Of a DNA stretch of 60,036 nt, positions 18,160 through 28,858 are shown one piece after another. The translations under genes and the position numbers were made by a program. The stretch is from NCBI GenBank assembly GCA_001600355.1, contig BCJU01000004.1, positions 1,901,865-1,961,900 on the forward strand, given 5' to 3'. The notes under the pieces are model-generated. The model worked only from the letters and a program-made list of their open reading frames with translations, did no database searches and was not told where the DNA came from. Position 1 is the stretch's first letter. The number at the start of each line of letters is the position of its first letter. Origin of the DNA: Meira nashicola (taxonomy: Eukaryota > Basidiomycota > Exobasidiomycetes > Exobasidiales > Brachybasidiaceae).

Positions 18160-19506
18160 TTAAACAGCAGATATCTTCGACCTTCCATTTCTCAATTTTC
18201 GCTCTCCTTCGATCAATTTAGCACGTGTCTCCTCCAATTCTTGAACAGCGTTCCGTCTTGCCTGATCCAACCTTTCTCCTTCTGCCATCATTGCTTCTTG
18301 TGAAAGAGCATCGAATAAAGCACCAGAAGAATCATGAAGGGGATGTGGAGGAAGAATTCCCGATTCTAAACGTAAATCACGACCTTGCGGTCCACTTAAA
18401 TCGTTCAACTGACCCAAAGAATTCTTATATCGGTGAAAAGAAGATGGATCAGAGAATGCTTGAGCAGATTGGGTGGGCAAAGGGGTAGGAGGATGTTTGA
18501 TCAAAATTTCATAAAAAGATTCCATAGGTTCTGGGAAAACGATTTCATCATAAGCCCACGAATGAACTACAGACGGCAGCGGTCGTAAAGCGGCAGGATG
18601 AGCTGCTGCACTTGCACTTCGTGTTTCATGAACCATTGGCGTCGATGATTCTTCGTTCTTGATGGCAATAATGGAAGCATTGGTTGGTTCGCCTACATTG
18701 TTCACCGATGTTTCACCTTCTTGGATACTTATATCTTCATTCTCTGCTTGCGTCTCATCTGGACCTATTTCGGTATCAGCCATTGTGGTATCCGTTTGGC
18801 CCTCTGTTGCTAAAGTGTCGGTAATTGTTTCATTCGCACCAGCAGTGATAGCCGAAATATCTGCACTGCTTTCTGGATTGCCTAGTCCAGCATCAGGAGC
18901 AGGAACGGCGACCGGATGCCAAGGATGTAACTTGAGCCGATGAAATGTTGATATTGGCTTTTCTCCTGATTCAGGAACGAAAAAGATTTTAATCTGAATA
19001 TCAAATTCACCCCATCCTGTTTCGGTTACTTGAAAAGGCGGCTTGTCAATATTTCTTGTATGTTGTGGATATGTTTCGTGTAATTTGAATTGAACTCGTT
19101 TAATAAAGTGCGAAATATCATCTTTACCACCCACCATTTTATGATAATCTGTTTCACTTTCTCTGCCTCTTGTGCTTACACCTGTAGATGGAGCAGGAGT
19201 TCCTGAAACGGAAACTTCCCTTTCTGTATTGGCTGCGCTCGTTGATGTTCCTGCATTTACATTCGTGACACTTCCTTCTACATTTTGATGAGTTCCTCTA
19301 GAAGATGAAGCTAATCCAAGTTGATCGGCTTCGGATATACTTGGTAACGGATGTGATGCAACACTACGAACAGCAACTGTCCATTTATGCGTATGATCCG
19401 GTGCACTAACGATCCTTTCTGCTTCCGAAAGAGGTGTAGCTGTATTACCTATCAAGATTCCACGATGTATCGCCAATCCTCTCATCCGCTTCACATTAGC
19501 GCTCAT
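18160..19506 (-). CDS. YAF9: YEATS-domain protein Yaf9, with two large insertions
   Basis: Shared subunit of the SWR1 remodeller and NuA4 acetyltransferase that reads acylated histone lysine. The YEATS fold is recognisable in pieces: [18 protein letters not shown] at the start, [11 protein letters not shown] (about 38-48), [19 protein letters not shown] (about 129-147), and the reader loop [18 protein letters not shown] with Trp165. An acidic and Ser/Thr-rich insertion of roughly 75 residues interrupts the domain between about residues 52 and 126. Another of about 110 residues separates the core from [11 protein letters not shown] near residue 318. The C-terminus is a charged helix (EELDQARR-like, ending in KISAV), as expected for Yaf9 coiled coils. 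At 448 residues it is about twice yeast length. The frame is continuous, so the insertions are translated rather than introns. Confidence 0.92.
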   Translation of the reverse strand: MSANVKRMRGLAIHRGILIGNTATPLSEAERIVSAPDHTHKWTVAVRSVASHPLPSISEADQLGLASSSRGTHQNVEGSVTNVNAGTSTSAANTEREVSVSGTPAPSTGVSTRGRESETDYHKMVGGKDDISHFIKRVQFKLHETYPQHTRNIDKPPFQVTETGWGEFDIQIKIFFVPESGEKPISTFHRLKLHPWHPVAVPAPDAGLGNPESSADISAITAGANETITDTLATEGQTDTTMADTEIGPDETQAENEDISIQEGETSVNNVGEPTNASIIAIKNEESSTPMVHETRSASAAAHPAALRPLPSVVHSWAYDEIVFPEPMESFYEILIKHPPTPLPTQSAQAFSDPSSFHRYKNSLGQLNDLSGPQGRDLRLESGILPPHPLHDSSGALFDALSQEAMMAEGERLDQARRNAVQELEETRAKLIEGERKLRNGRSKISAV

Positions 19507-19749
19507 GCTGATCGCTTTTGGCTTTCGTAGTAGTGATGGCTTCCAGGAAGGGATTAAGAATGATAATTAAATGCTTGTTAATCCAGATCTAGAATATCCC
19601 TGCACGCTAAAAAGCGCGTGTGTAAGAATCACGTGAATATTTGTAAGAAGAAAGCTAATCCGATTTTCTCTTAACCAAATGAGTATGAGTAAATGTAGTA
19701 CTACTTATCACAGTGTCAATCATCATCATCCCTTTATCTCTCTCTCAAA
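19507..19749. promoter_or_regulatory. Divergent promoter YAF9 / RSM25 with CACGTG
   Basis: A 243-bp bidirectional promoter. CACGTG at 19630-19635 lies near its middle. No other element is recognised. Confidence 0.45.
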
Positions 19750-20778
19750 ATGCCTCGTAGAATTGCTACGCAGGTGAGCCAGCTCATTTCACGTCAATTA
19801 CGTGGTGGCTTACTTAAATCAAGTCCAGTTGCCTTTCAAACATTAGTCAATCATCCTCCTACACCTTTACCTTCTCGTGCGCCCGTTCAAAGATCAGCAT
19901 TTGATATGCCTTCCTCTCAAGGTTTATCATGGAATTTCGAAGATGAATTAGATGGAAATTCAAAGAAGTTCAGAAAAGAAAAGCGAAAAGGACCAAAATT
20001 AGGACCTCAACCGATCGTTTATTTGGAAGATCGAGTACGTGAAAGATTTTATAATGATCATCCTTGGGAGACATTAAATCCAAAAATGCTAGTTGAAGGA
20101 CAAAATATTGTCGATAGAAGTACACCAGATATAAATGCGACAGATTTGACTGCTTGGGGAAGAAATCCAGGACCGGAAGATGTGATTGCTTGTGTTGTTC
20201 ACTTGCATCGTCAACATGGTCTTTCGCTTTCTCAATCATATCATAACACATTATCCTCATATTACGCTCTCAGAGCAGAACATGAACATGCTTCTAGAAT
20301 CGCACTTTTCGAAGCAAAGGCATACGGAGCACAATTTGCCAAAATACGAGATGTTGATGGAAATCCAAGTACAACAGCTGTTGAAATTGAGAGAGGGTTC
20401 CATAAAGAAGCGAAAGAAATTCTAAAAGGTGCAAAATATCTAGCCAAAACTTCAAACACATCAGACAGGTTAGCATTCACAAATGCAAACGAAGTCGATC
20501 AACGTGCCAATTCGCGAAAATATCGATTCCGCATTCGTAATACATGGGCACCCGCTTCACAAGGAGAAAAGTATCTCGAAGCAGCACTCAAAGCTAGAGA
20601 TAACGTTCCTCAAAAGCCTTCTTCCGGTTTAAAAATAAGCGCAGATGAACCTCAGATTCAATATCCTGCCAAAGAGTCTACATCTCCGTTATCCGATGTT
20701 TCGGAGCGGACCAGTGGCTTGAATACAAGGACAGAAGCTGAATCAAGCCCACTATATGTATCACCTAACCAAAGATAA
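19750..20778 (+). CDS. RSM25: Mitochondrial small-subunit ribosomal protein mS23 (Rsm25)
   Basis: 342 residues. mS23 is a mitochondria-specific protein of the small ribosomal subunit. The N-terminus ATQVSQLISRQLRGGLLK, then VNHPPTPLPSRAP, matches the fungal Rsm25 start. The core IVYLEDRVRERFYNDHPWE and LTAWGRNPGPEDVIACVVHL is the family signature (Leu-Glu-Asp, Arg-Phe-Tyr, His-Pro-Trp-Glu). A helical segment ALRAEHEHASRIALFEAKAYGAQ follows. The last 100 residues or so are Ser-rich and less conserved, longer than in yeast. No intron. The start codon at 19750 lies just after a CT-rich leader. It is head-to-head with YAF9. Confidence 0.85.
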   Translation: MPRRIATQVSQLISRQLRGGLLKSSPVAFQTLVNHPPTPLPSRAPVQRSAFDMPSSQGLSWNFEDELDGNSKKFRKEKRKGPKLGPQPIVYLEDRVRERFYNDHPWETLNPKMLVEGQNIVDRSTPDINATDLTAWGRNPGPEDVIACVVHLHRQHGLSLSQSYHNTLSSYYALRAEHEHASRIALFEAKAYGAQFAKIRDVDGNPSTTAVEIERGFHKEAKEILKGAKYLAKTSNTSDRLAFTNANEVDQRANSRKYRFRIRNTWAPASQGEKYLEAALKARDNVPQKPSSGLKISADEPQIQYPAKESTSPLSDVSERTSGLNTRTEAESSPLYVSPNQR

Positions 20779-20907
20779 AAAGGACGGCAAGAAAAAAACT
20801 GTACAAATAGGTATCATGTTTCATAATAGATAAATAATTAATCATGCTGTAATATTCTACATTTTGACTTTCTAAAAGGCCACTTCTTTTGATCACTTTT
20901 TCCTCCA

Positions 20908-22944
20908 TCACGCAAATCGTACTGCTTCTCCTGTTCGATGCGTTTTTGACTCTGAAATATCTTCATCGCTTTCATCTCCCACATCAAAAATTTGTTCAGC
21001 ATCACGATCGGCTACAGTACTTCCATTTCCTTTGCCTTTTTCATCTGAATCTGCTCCGTCTGGTAAAGCGCTTGCCCTACGACCATTTGCTCTGGTATTG
21101 GAAGCAGTAGTTGCGTCTAATCGATATGTATCATCGCTATAGGTAGTCGTATTATCATCTTCAGCTAAATTTTCATCGCTTGGTAAATATCCTTGAATGA
21201 AACGTTCCATTTCATGTTCTCCCCCTTCTTCAGAAGGTAAATAAGGAGCAGATGATTTACGATGCAAACGTGCTCTTCTCCTTAATCGTAACAATATACA
21301 CGTTCCTGCTCCAACAAGGATCAATAATACGATCAAAGCAGCACTTCCAGCGTTATAATAAGCTTCCCATTTCGCCTCTTCAGCTACTTGTGCTTCCGTT
21401 TTTCCACTAACGCCTGGAATCATTGGTGATTTATCTTGAGAGGCGGCATTATTTCCACCTCCTGCAACGACAAGAATTCGATCTGGTTCTCCTTCTAGTC
21501 TAGAAGGGATACGTGCACTTGGACCAGCAGCATCCATCAAATCTACGCCCATAAATCGTAACATCATATCATGAGCTTCTACAGGTTTATCAACACCGAC
21601 CATATGCGAAGCTTTCGCGATAGAAACGTAAGTCATATTCCGATTTGAACGCCAATAACCCGCCAATTCGTTATTCACATACCATTCCTTCTTTTCTGGA
21701 GCACCCCATCCTTTACCGTCCCACTTGAGTCTTTCTGGAATTCGTTCAACTCCGATATGATTACAGATCAAATCTTGATCTCCAGCAAATAATAAAACTG
21801 GAATGCCTGCTTCTAAAATTGTGGGTAAATGAACCACTGACGCTTTACCTTTTGTATCACTATCAATACCAACGCCGACCCGATGATTGCATTCAATCCA
21901 TGCTTCCGGCTTGTGTATCGAATCAACGTGCAAAGCTCTTCGTACATCATCCCTTTTCAAATAATCGTATGTGGCTGATAGAGTTGGAGGCCAATTCATA
22001 CCACAAGCAGGCGCTGAATCTGACAATCGAACGTCGTATATGTTAATACATGTATCCCTTCCAACTGTGCGTGCTTTGGTTCTTTCGATGATTGAACTCA
22101 AGATACCACCACAAGATGGAACACTACGCATATCATTTGTTCCTCTTGCGATCGCCGCTTTACATTCGTCCACTTCCTTTTTGATCACTCTGTAATCTTC
22201 GCTATCTTTTGACCAAACTTTTGATTCTACCATCATTTCCAATTCTGTACCACTTTGAGCGATCGGATCGATGAAGCCATTTCCGATCACAATGCCCCTC
22301 AAATCGATTGGAGATCTGTTTCCTTTTTTGATCAAAGCATTAGCAGTGAATGGGATATACTGACCGGCATAGCTTTCGCCTGCAATGTAAACGTCTACGC
22401 CATTTCCTCGAGCGTATTCTGGATAAACTTCTATCAAACGATCGAGAAAATAAACAACTTCATCTGCAGCTTGATCCAAAGTACGTGAATATCCGTTTGA
22501 ATCGACGTATGAAAATCCCGTTCCAACCGGTTGATCTAAGTAAATCACATCAGCGTATTCGTTCCAAGCTCCGCCAGCTTTTGTCCATTCTAATCCTCCT
22601 TTCATATCCGGTCTAAATGCACCAACTTCCATCATTAATCCATCGAAGCTACTGCATCCAGGTCCACCGTTAAGCCAAATGATGAGCTTTCTGCGTGTTG
22701 TAACATGTCTTGCTCGTTCTAAAACAAAGTAAAGATGTGCATTATTCGCAGGTTGATCGCCACTTATAGGCGCCCTTGCAGGCAAATAACCTGAAGCCAA
22801 AGAAAGCGCTTGATCATGATTGAGAAGTGGAAGTGAAGGTGTAAAGAATGTAGCAGCAGATGGTGATTGGGCTCTCTTTTCGAATAGAGGCATTAAACGT
22901 GTATTTTTATTCTGAGACCCATCGTCTCGTCCTACGAATGCCAT
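20908..22944 (-). CDS. KEX1: Serine carboxypeptidase Kex1
   Basis: 678-residue S10 family carboxypeptidase of the late Golgi that trims C-terminal Lys/Arg after Kex2 cleavage of precursors. The fold is complete: [13 protein letters not shown] (oxyanion region), [12 protein letters not shown], catalytic Ser191 in [10 protein letters not shown], Asp391 in [13 protein letters not shown] and His447 in [12 protein letters not shown] single membrane helix ([19 protein letters not shown], about residue 545) is followed by a basic stop-transfer and an acidic cytosolic tail with clustered Ser/Asp, as in Kex1. The N-terminus ([14 protein letters not shown]) lacks a hydrophobic signal peptide. An upstream exon may be missing: a minus-strand ATG at 23132 begins MHLLLFIIAF, which would suit, but I could not prove a splice junction. 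Confidence 0.92.
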   Translation of the reverse strand: MAFVGRDDGSQNKNTRLMPLFEKRAQSPSAATFFTPSLPLLNHDQALSLASGYLPARAPISGDQPANNAHLYFVLERARHVTTRRKLIIWLNGGPGCSSFDGLMMEVGAFRPDMKGGLEWTKAGGAWNEYADVIYLDQPVGTGFSYVDSNGYSRTLDQAADEVVYFLDRLIEVYPEYARGNGVDVYIAGESYAGQYIPFTANALIKKGNRSPIDLRGIVIGNGFIDPIAQSGTELEMMVESKVWSKDSEDYRVIKKEVDECKAAIARGTNDMRSVPSCGGILSSIIERTKARTVGRDTCINIYDVRLSDSAPACGMNWPPTLSATYDYLKRDDVRRALHVDSIHKPEAWIECNHRVGVGIDSDTKGKASVVHLPTILEAGIPVLLFAGDQDLICNHIGVERIPERLKWDGKGWGAPEKKEWYVNNELAGYWRSNRNMTYVSIAKASHMVGVDKPVEAHDMMLRFMGVDLMDAAGPSARIPSRLEGEPDRILVVAGGGNNAASQDKSPMIPGVSGKTEAQVAEEAKWEAYYNAGSAALIVLLILVGAGTCILLRLRRRARLHRKSSAPYLPSEEGGEHEMERFIQGYLPSDENLAEDDNTTTYSDDTYRLDATTASNTRANGRRASALPDGADSDEKGKGNGSTVADRDAEQIFDVGDESDEDISESKTHRTGEAVRFA

Positions 22945-23479
22945 GATAGGTTCAGAGAAAGGGAAGTTGATGGTTTGAAAGGAAAAGGTTACAGCTTATA
23001 GAAAAGGTGCATTTATATTCTATAAAATGCAATACAAATGCAGGCGATTGTGCTATCCTTTGCGTTGGTAGTGATTTTGAGAATAAACTTGGAGGAAGGA
23101 TTAAAGGCAATAATGAACAACAAAAGATGCATGCAACTGTCGGCTCTCTCACCAACCACACACACAACACACACACACACACAAGGGCGGGGGCCGTTTA
23201 AGGTTGCCGTGCAACATACATTCTTAGTTTTTTAGCGTATAAAGCGGGCGCGTATGATTCCGTCCCTGCACCAGTGACAAAAAAACCAGACGCAAGTTGG
23301 CGTAAAAACGCCGACTTCTCAAGTGATTTGCTTGCTAGCGCTAGGTCTTCTAGAAGAAATTAAAAAAGAAGAAGAGGTAACGTACGTACATCATTTGCGA
23401 TAGTGGAGTTCCTCTTTCACAAATGTCAATGTCAAAGTGCATGTTCCTGACGAAGATTGGACGTTTTGATCAGTAAATT
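22945..23479. promoter_or_regulatory. Divergent promoter region KEX1 / GPI13
   Basis: 535 bp containing an AC-rich microsatellite near 23157-23184 and an A-run near 23279. A possible signal-peptide exon for KEX1 lies on the minus strand around 23132. Confidence 0.4.
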
Positions 23480-26400
23480 ATGGCTTCTAGGCTTCCGCCT
23501 CCTCCAAAATTGACGGCAGAAGCTTTGAATGCTGCAACTGGTTCTTCCAATGCATCCCAAAGGCCGAATCTGACCAAAAAAGATTCGCATGGCTCACATT
23601 CTTCAGATGGATCTCATTCTTCACATTCTTCTCATCAAGAAAGACAAAGGCAACAGCATCTTGGTGAAGGTCCGGGAGGTCCTCCAAGTGTGATTAAACC
23701 AATCGCATCAGCCGTTGCAATTTTATTCATTCTTTTTGTAGGTCAAGCTATTGGACTTTGGCTTTTCACTAAAGGTTTCTTATTAACAAGAACGACTTTA
23801 GAGGGAGTTTCAAGTTGTGATAGGCCGGTTCAATCATCTTTTGTTCTTCCTTCTCAATTAGAAAGAGTTGTGCCGACTTCCGACGCAGAATTTCAACTAT
23901 GGCAAGATACGCTTATTGAAGAAGCAGAATGCACTTTGCCTGCAAAGTATGATCAGACATTTTTATGGATCATCGACGCTTTAAGATTTGACTTTTTGGC
24001 CGATACAAAACGACGTGAAACTTCGAACAATCATACTTGGTCACCTAATCCTTATTATCATGACATTCTCAACTTACCGGCAAAGTTAAATAAGGAACAA
24101 AAGAGTTTTTCATTCTTGTCACATTTTCTAGCCGATGCTCCTACGACCACATTGCAAAGACTTAAAGGACTGACAACGGGATCGCTACCCACTTTTATCG
24201 ACGCTGGATCAAATTTTGGTGGAAGCGAAATCACTGAGGACAACTGGCTATCACAAATGCGTAAGAAAGCAGAATCCATACAAGGTCAGAGTGCAAAAAT
24301 GGGTATAGCCGGTGATGATACTTGGCTCACCGTATTTCCAACACTTTTCGACCAGGAATGGCGCTTCCCTTTTGATAGCTTTAATGTTGAAGATCTTGAC
24401 GGGGTTGATAGAGGTGTAGAACAGACATTAAACCCTTTTCTAAATCGAGCTGAAAAATCTCTAACAGGTTGGCGTTTATTGATCGCGCATACACTCGGAG
24501 TGGATCATGTCGGTCATAGATTGGGCGCTTCACATCCTCGAATGAGATCCAAGCTCGAAGAAATGCAACAGTTTTTAGAGTTTATCATCGAGAGTCTACC
24601 TGAAAATGCTCTTTTCATTCTTATGGGCGATCATGGCATGGATGAAAAAGGTGATCACGGAGGTGATGGAGAGTTGGAAGTAGGTGCGGCCTTATGGATG
24701 TACTCTAAACGAAAACATTCAAAGAAATTGTCCGAGTCAGATATTAGAAAAATCAACTCAAGATCTGAAGAACTCATTAAATCGTATCAACAATTTTCAT
24801 TGCTACCATCACCGCCATTTGATGCATCGGGTCATCGGAGTATTCCACAAATTGATATTGTGCCAACGCTTTCGCTACTTTTGGAACAACCTATACCGTT
24901 TAACAATCTAGGTTCAGTCATACCTGAGGCTTTCGAGTCATCCGCATTATTGCTTCGAGCATTGCGAATCAACGCTTTACAAATTCGTAAATACTTTGAT
25001 GAATATGCAAAGGTTTCTAGTGATTTTCAACCATTCAAAGACGATCTTCGATCTGCATGGTATGATGCACTAAGAAAAGATGCTCAATTAGCAAATGCTG
25101 CTCGTGATCAGAAGGAAACGTTAGAGCTTGAAACTGCTCAAGCTTACCTTTACTTCAATCGTTTAGCCTTGGTTAAGGCCAGAAGTGTTTGGGCTAAATT
25201 TGAAATTGTCAAAATGGTAATAGGTCTATCGATGTTGGTATTGAGCTTACTGACTCTCATTCGGATAAAATCTGTCTCTGCAAATGAGGAAGTGGAAGTG
25301 GTGCTAGGAGAGATTGTGAAAAAAAGTATTCCTGGAATCTTGATTGGCGCTATAATTGGATTTGGAGGCAAGATTTTTTCGCTATATGCAATTCCATTAC
25401 TCATGTTTCAGACTTTGGAGCTTTGGGAAAGTGTATTGGCCGGGCTCGTATTTGGGTCGCAAATTAGCCTTTTGTTAAGCTTAACCAAATCAAGCCGAAC
25501 AGATCAGTCAAGTATTCCTTCAGATTGGTCATTTTTGGGGGCTCTGCTACCTGTCCTACACTCTATTGCATTTTCTTCCAATAGCTTCACCGTGCAAGAG
25601 GATAAAGTAGTTTTAGCATTAGCAATCGTTGTATTGTTGTATCGAGGCATTCAGGGCTACTTGAACAGTCCTACCACAAGATTAAAAATCCGTACGCCGA
25701 TATTAGCAATCGCAAGCGCCATTGCGATTCGTATTGCCTCTACCAGCAGAGTTTGCCGAGAAGAACAAGGACCACAATGTACAACCACATTTTATAGTCA
25801 AACGGAATCTACTCTCAACAGTCCAATCGTCATATTAGCAGCTTATGGTTTAGCTTTAGCCATGCCAACTTTGTTACAACAAGCATTGCATGTCAGTCGT
25901 TCTGATGGTGGAGTAGCTCCCTTATTCTTCACGTGGATGTTAAGGCCTGCTCTTTTGGCAGGAGCTGGCTATTGGTTCGTTGATTGGCTTGTCACGGCGG
26001 ATGTATTAGGAACTGTGAGCGAGAATGAAGGTACATCGTCAAATACGATCTCGATTATGGAAATGGCAAAATTGGCATTAGCAAGAGCTGATTTTGCTTT
26101 GATTGTGGTGATTGCATTGGCATTTTGGATCTTTAGCCCTTTGTGTTTGGAAATGAAACAAGAAGTCGTACCAGCGTCAGAAGCAAACAGTGGTATTAGT
26201 ACTGGTAACAAATCTGCTACAAGAATCATTGTATTGGGATTTGCAAATTCGTTTGGATCATCATACCTAATTTTGTTATCCCTTGTCTTTGCTCTTCATT
26301 TTTTGGTCGCTCAACCTATGGGACAGGTAGCTTTGAGCTTAATAATTCTTGTCATCGTAGCATGTGCTGAGCTGGGCGATCATGAAAGGGATGGTAAGAT

Positions 26401-27082
26401 AATACAAGAGATACAAAAATCGCAACAGATGATGAAACAAGTTGTTACTCCTAAAGGACGTCAAACGATTCAGCCTCAACAAGCTACACCTGCTCCAAGA
26501 TCTGCATTACCTGTGACCATGCTCGAAGTTTCTACTTTAGCATTAGTTGGATTTGTTGCTTTCTTTGCTACCGGACATCAAACCACATTCGCTTCCATTC
26601 AATGGCGTACTGCTTTTGTCGGATTTCGTTCTGTTCAATATCCTTTTTCGCCCATTTTAGTCATTTTGAACAGTTTTGGTCCCTTGGCTTTTTTGCCTTC
26701 ACTCGCTTTGCCATTGCTAATCTTTTGGAATTTAGCTCCTCAACCAAGGTCAAACACAACAAAGGCTGAACAATCTACCATGAAAGAAAGAAGAGAAGAT
26801 GATGATGACCAGATACAATCAAATATCCAACGTATGCCGACAATTCGACATATCTTACAAGCAAGTCTTTCTTTCATCTTTTATCATCTCATTATCACTT
26901 TATCAAGCGCAATTTTTGCCGCTCACTTTAGACGTCATTTGATGTTATTCAAAATTTGGACTCCAAGATTCATGACAGGTGCAATCAGTTTACAAATTGT
27001 CTTCTTTGGCTTGATAATAGGTATCATTGCTGCAGGTAATGTGATGAATAAGGTCACTGTCACTTTTGGCTCTCAATTCTAG
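23480..27082 (+). CDS. GPI13: GPI ethanolamine phosphate transferase 3 (Gpi13/PIG-O)
   Basis: 1200-residue multi-pass ER enzyme that adds ethanolamine phosphate to the third mannose of the GPI anchor, the group later joined to proteins. After a Ser/His-rich cytosolic head and one signal-anchor helix (ASAVAILFILFVGQAIGLW, about 77-95), an alkaline-phosphatase-like lumenal domain carries WIIDALRFDF (metal Asp), RLKGLTTGSLPTF (catalytic Thr region), AHTLGVDHVGHRLG and LMGDHGMDEKGDHGG (metal ligands). The C-terminal half holds a long series of membrane helices. There is no intron. The last 170 bp are duplicated in decayed form immediately downstream (27092-27268). It is divergent from KEX1. Confidence 0.95.
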   Translation: MASRLPPPPKLTAEALNAATGSSNASQRPNLTKKDSHGSHSSDGSHSSHSSHQERQRQQHLGEGPGGPPSVIKPIASAVAILFILFVGQAIGLWLFTKGFLLTRTTLEGVSSCDRPVQSSFVLPSQLERVVPTSDAEFQLWQDTLIEEAECTLPAKYDQTFLWIIDALRFDFLADTKRRETSNNHTWSPNPYYHDILNLPAKLNKEQKSFSFLSHFLADAPTTTLQRLKGLTTGSLPTFIDAGSNFGGSEITEDNWLSQMRKKAESIQGQSAKMGIAGDDTWLTVFPTLFDQEWRFPFDSFNVEDLDGVDRGVEQTLNPFLNRAEKSLTGWRLLIAHTLGVDHVGHRLGASHPRMRSKLEEMQQFLEFIIESLPENALFILMGDHGMDEKGDHGGDGELEVGAALWMYSKRKHSKKLSESDIRKINSRSEELIKSYQQFSLLPSPPFDASGHRSIPQIDIVPTLSLLLEQPIPFNNLGSVIPEAFESSALLLRALRINALQIRKYFDEYAKVSSDFQPFKDDLRSAWYDALRKDAQLANAARDQKETLELETAQAYLYFNRLALVKARSVWAKFEIVKMVIGLSMLVLSLLTLIRIKSVSANEEVEVVLGEIVKKSIPGILIGAIIGFGGKIFSLYAIPLLMFQTLELWESVLAGLVFGSQISLLLSLTKSSRTDQSSIPSDWSFLGALLPVLHSIAFSSNSFTVQEDKVVLALAIVVLLYRGIQGYLNSPTTRLKIRTPILAIASAIAIRIASTSRVCREEQGPQCTTTFYSQTESTLNSPIVILAAYGLALAMPTLLQQALHVSRSDGGVAPLFFTWMLRPALLAGAGYWFVDWLVTADVLGTVSENEGTSSNTISIMEMAKLALARADFALIVVIALAFWIFSPLCLEMKQEVVPASEANSGISTGNKSATRIIVLGFANSFGSSYLILLSLVFALHFLVAQPMGQVALSLIILVIVACAELGDHERDGKIIQEIQKSQQMMKQVVTPKGRQTIQPQQATPAPRSALPVTMLEVSTLALVGFVAFFATGHQTTFASIQWRTAFVGFRSVQYPFSPILVILNSFGPLAFLPSLALPLLIFWNLAPQPRSNTTKAEQSTMKERREDDDDQIQSNIQRMPTIRHILQASLSFIFYHLIITLSSAIFAAHFRRHLMLFKIWTPRFMTGAISLQIVFFGLIIGIIAAGNVMNKVTVTFGSQF

Positions 27083-27091
27083 TATAATTAA

Positions 27092-27268
27092 TTATCATCT
27101 CGTCATCACTCCTGTCTCAAGCGCAGAATTTGCGGCTCACTTTAGATGATTTTTGATGTCAGCCATAACTTGGACCCCAATATTCATGATAGATGCAATC
27201 AATTTGAAGTCGTTTTCTTTGACTGGATACTAGGTATCATTAGTGAAGGAAATGTGATAAATAAGGTA
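27092..27268 (+). pseudogene. Decayed tandem duplicate of the GPI13 3' end
   Basis: The segment aligns by eye with GPI13 26881-27054. Shared blocks include TTATCATCTC, TCAAGCGCA, GCTCACTTTAGA, TAGGTATCATT, AATGTGAT and AATAAGGT, in order. Small indels and stops destroy the frame. The copy begins 10 bp after the functional stop codon at 27080-27082. It is a relic of an unequal tandem duplication. Confidence 0.8.
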
Positions 27269-27397
27269 TTTTTGTGTTTTGCATTTCAAAATCTAATGTG
27301 ATTGGAAAATGCTTGAGGTTCTATCAATCATTGTGACGTGACTAGTATGTAGACTGATTTTGATTTGTCTCATTTATGTCTTTAATTCATACAAACA

Positions 27398-28858
27398 TCA
27401 CTCTGTCCATGCTACTGTACGTTGTTCAGCTGCACTCTTGCGTGCTAGCAAAATACATCTTGTTGTCATAATCACTTGATCAGGTTTAACAAATAGGTTC
27501 TCCAGAGCTTTGAGTACTTCAGGTGTTGCTTTCAAATTAGTCACTTCTGCTTCATTTGCTTCTTCTTTTTCCGTCGATTCAATGCTCTCCGGTGTATTTC
27601 TTGCTTGTTCAACATCGCGAATCGTTTGTCCAACGTTTTGATAAAATTGAATATACCTACCCGGCAACATTGGAATAGAGCTGGAAACTAATTTAGGTTG
27701 AACAGGAGCACCAGATGAGCCTGCATCATTTGCAGATGTATCTGATGAATCTCGTGCCATGGTGGTTGTCAATCTGCCAAGACGCATTGAAGCGGGAATA
27801 CGCTCATGATAAGATCCGAAAGCATCAGGATGCGAAGCAGGTGTCCAACCAGCTTTTAATTGATCTTCTTGTGGATCTAATCCGCGCTTTTCAAAGCTAC
27901 CACGAGTGCCTTCTACACGCCAACGAACTTGTTCAGAGCTGATATGAGCTGCCAAACAACTTGCACCAAGTGTTATTCTTGGACCAGAAATGCGTGTACC
28001 AGGTGCAGGTGCTTCGCTATCAGGTGGTAAAGGAGCTGATAGGGGATAATGAAGATGAACTAAGAAATCATCATCTACTTCAGCAGGTAATTGACCACGA
28101 GAGGACGAAACGAAAGCTGTAACTTTCTCTGGAGGTCCAAAGAGAAACAAAGCTGATATTCAAGAAAAAGAGAAAAGTTAATTTCTTAAAAGTATAAGCC
28201 AAATTACTCGATTATACTCACCTTGGTCAATCAAATGAGCTCCCAAATCCCACAATAGACCGCCTCCTTTCTCTGGTGAAACGCTTTCACGCCATCCTCC
28301 TTTAGCAAATGGTCTATAACGATCAAAACGAGAAATAACTGTAACTGGTTGACCAATAGGTGAAGGCAAACTAGGCTTTGTATGACGGGTTGGACTTAGT
28401 AAGGTACGTAAAGTCAAAAAGTCTGAATCCAATCGACGATTTTGAAAAGCAGCACAAACGAGACCACGAGATTCAGACTCTTGCTTTAACGATTCCGCTT
28501 CCACCAATGTTAAAGCTGCTGGCTTTTCGACAACGACATGGTGTCCAGCACGCAAAGCTTGTAAGGCGAATTGATTATGGGTTTCATTTGAAGTTGCAAT
28601 AACTACAAGACTGCGAGGCGGTAATGCGCCTGTTTTGTCTCCTTCTGTACCTTCGAATATAGCTTCTACCGTTGGAACGATTCGCACATTGGGAAACACT
28701 TTTGCTGCTGGAGGACCGGAAGTAGAACCTTCTCTTTGTTGAATTGTATGTAGATGAAACAGGTCAGGTAAAGAAAGCAAAAGCGGAAGATGAAACGTTC
28801 TTGCTGCTCCGCTAAAGCCAACTATTGCTACGCAAATCGGTGCCGATGGTGAAGACAT
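27398..28858 (-). CDS. Gfo/Idh/MocA-family NAD(P)-dependent oxidoreductase, 2 exons
   Basis: I join, on the minus strand, 28858-28222 and 28152-27398, giving 463 residues. The intron is 69 bp (GTGAGT...CAG) and joins LIDQ to ALFLFGPPEKV in phase. The N-terminal Rossmann fold shows VAIVGFSGAARTFHLPLLL, then VVIATSNETHNQFALQALRAGHHVVVEKPAA. The EKP motif holds the usual catalytic-pocket Lys. A conserved GGGLLWDLGAHLIDQ helix starts the C-terminal sheet domain. The Pro/Ser-rich loops and the long tail (TTRCILLARKSAAEQRTVAW) are typical for fungal members. Substrate is not deducible; sugars, diols and biliverdin-like substrates are all known in the family. The first in-frame Met at 28891 would add 11 residues. 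I prefer 28858. Confidence 0.88.
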
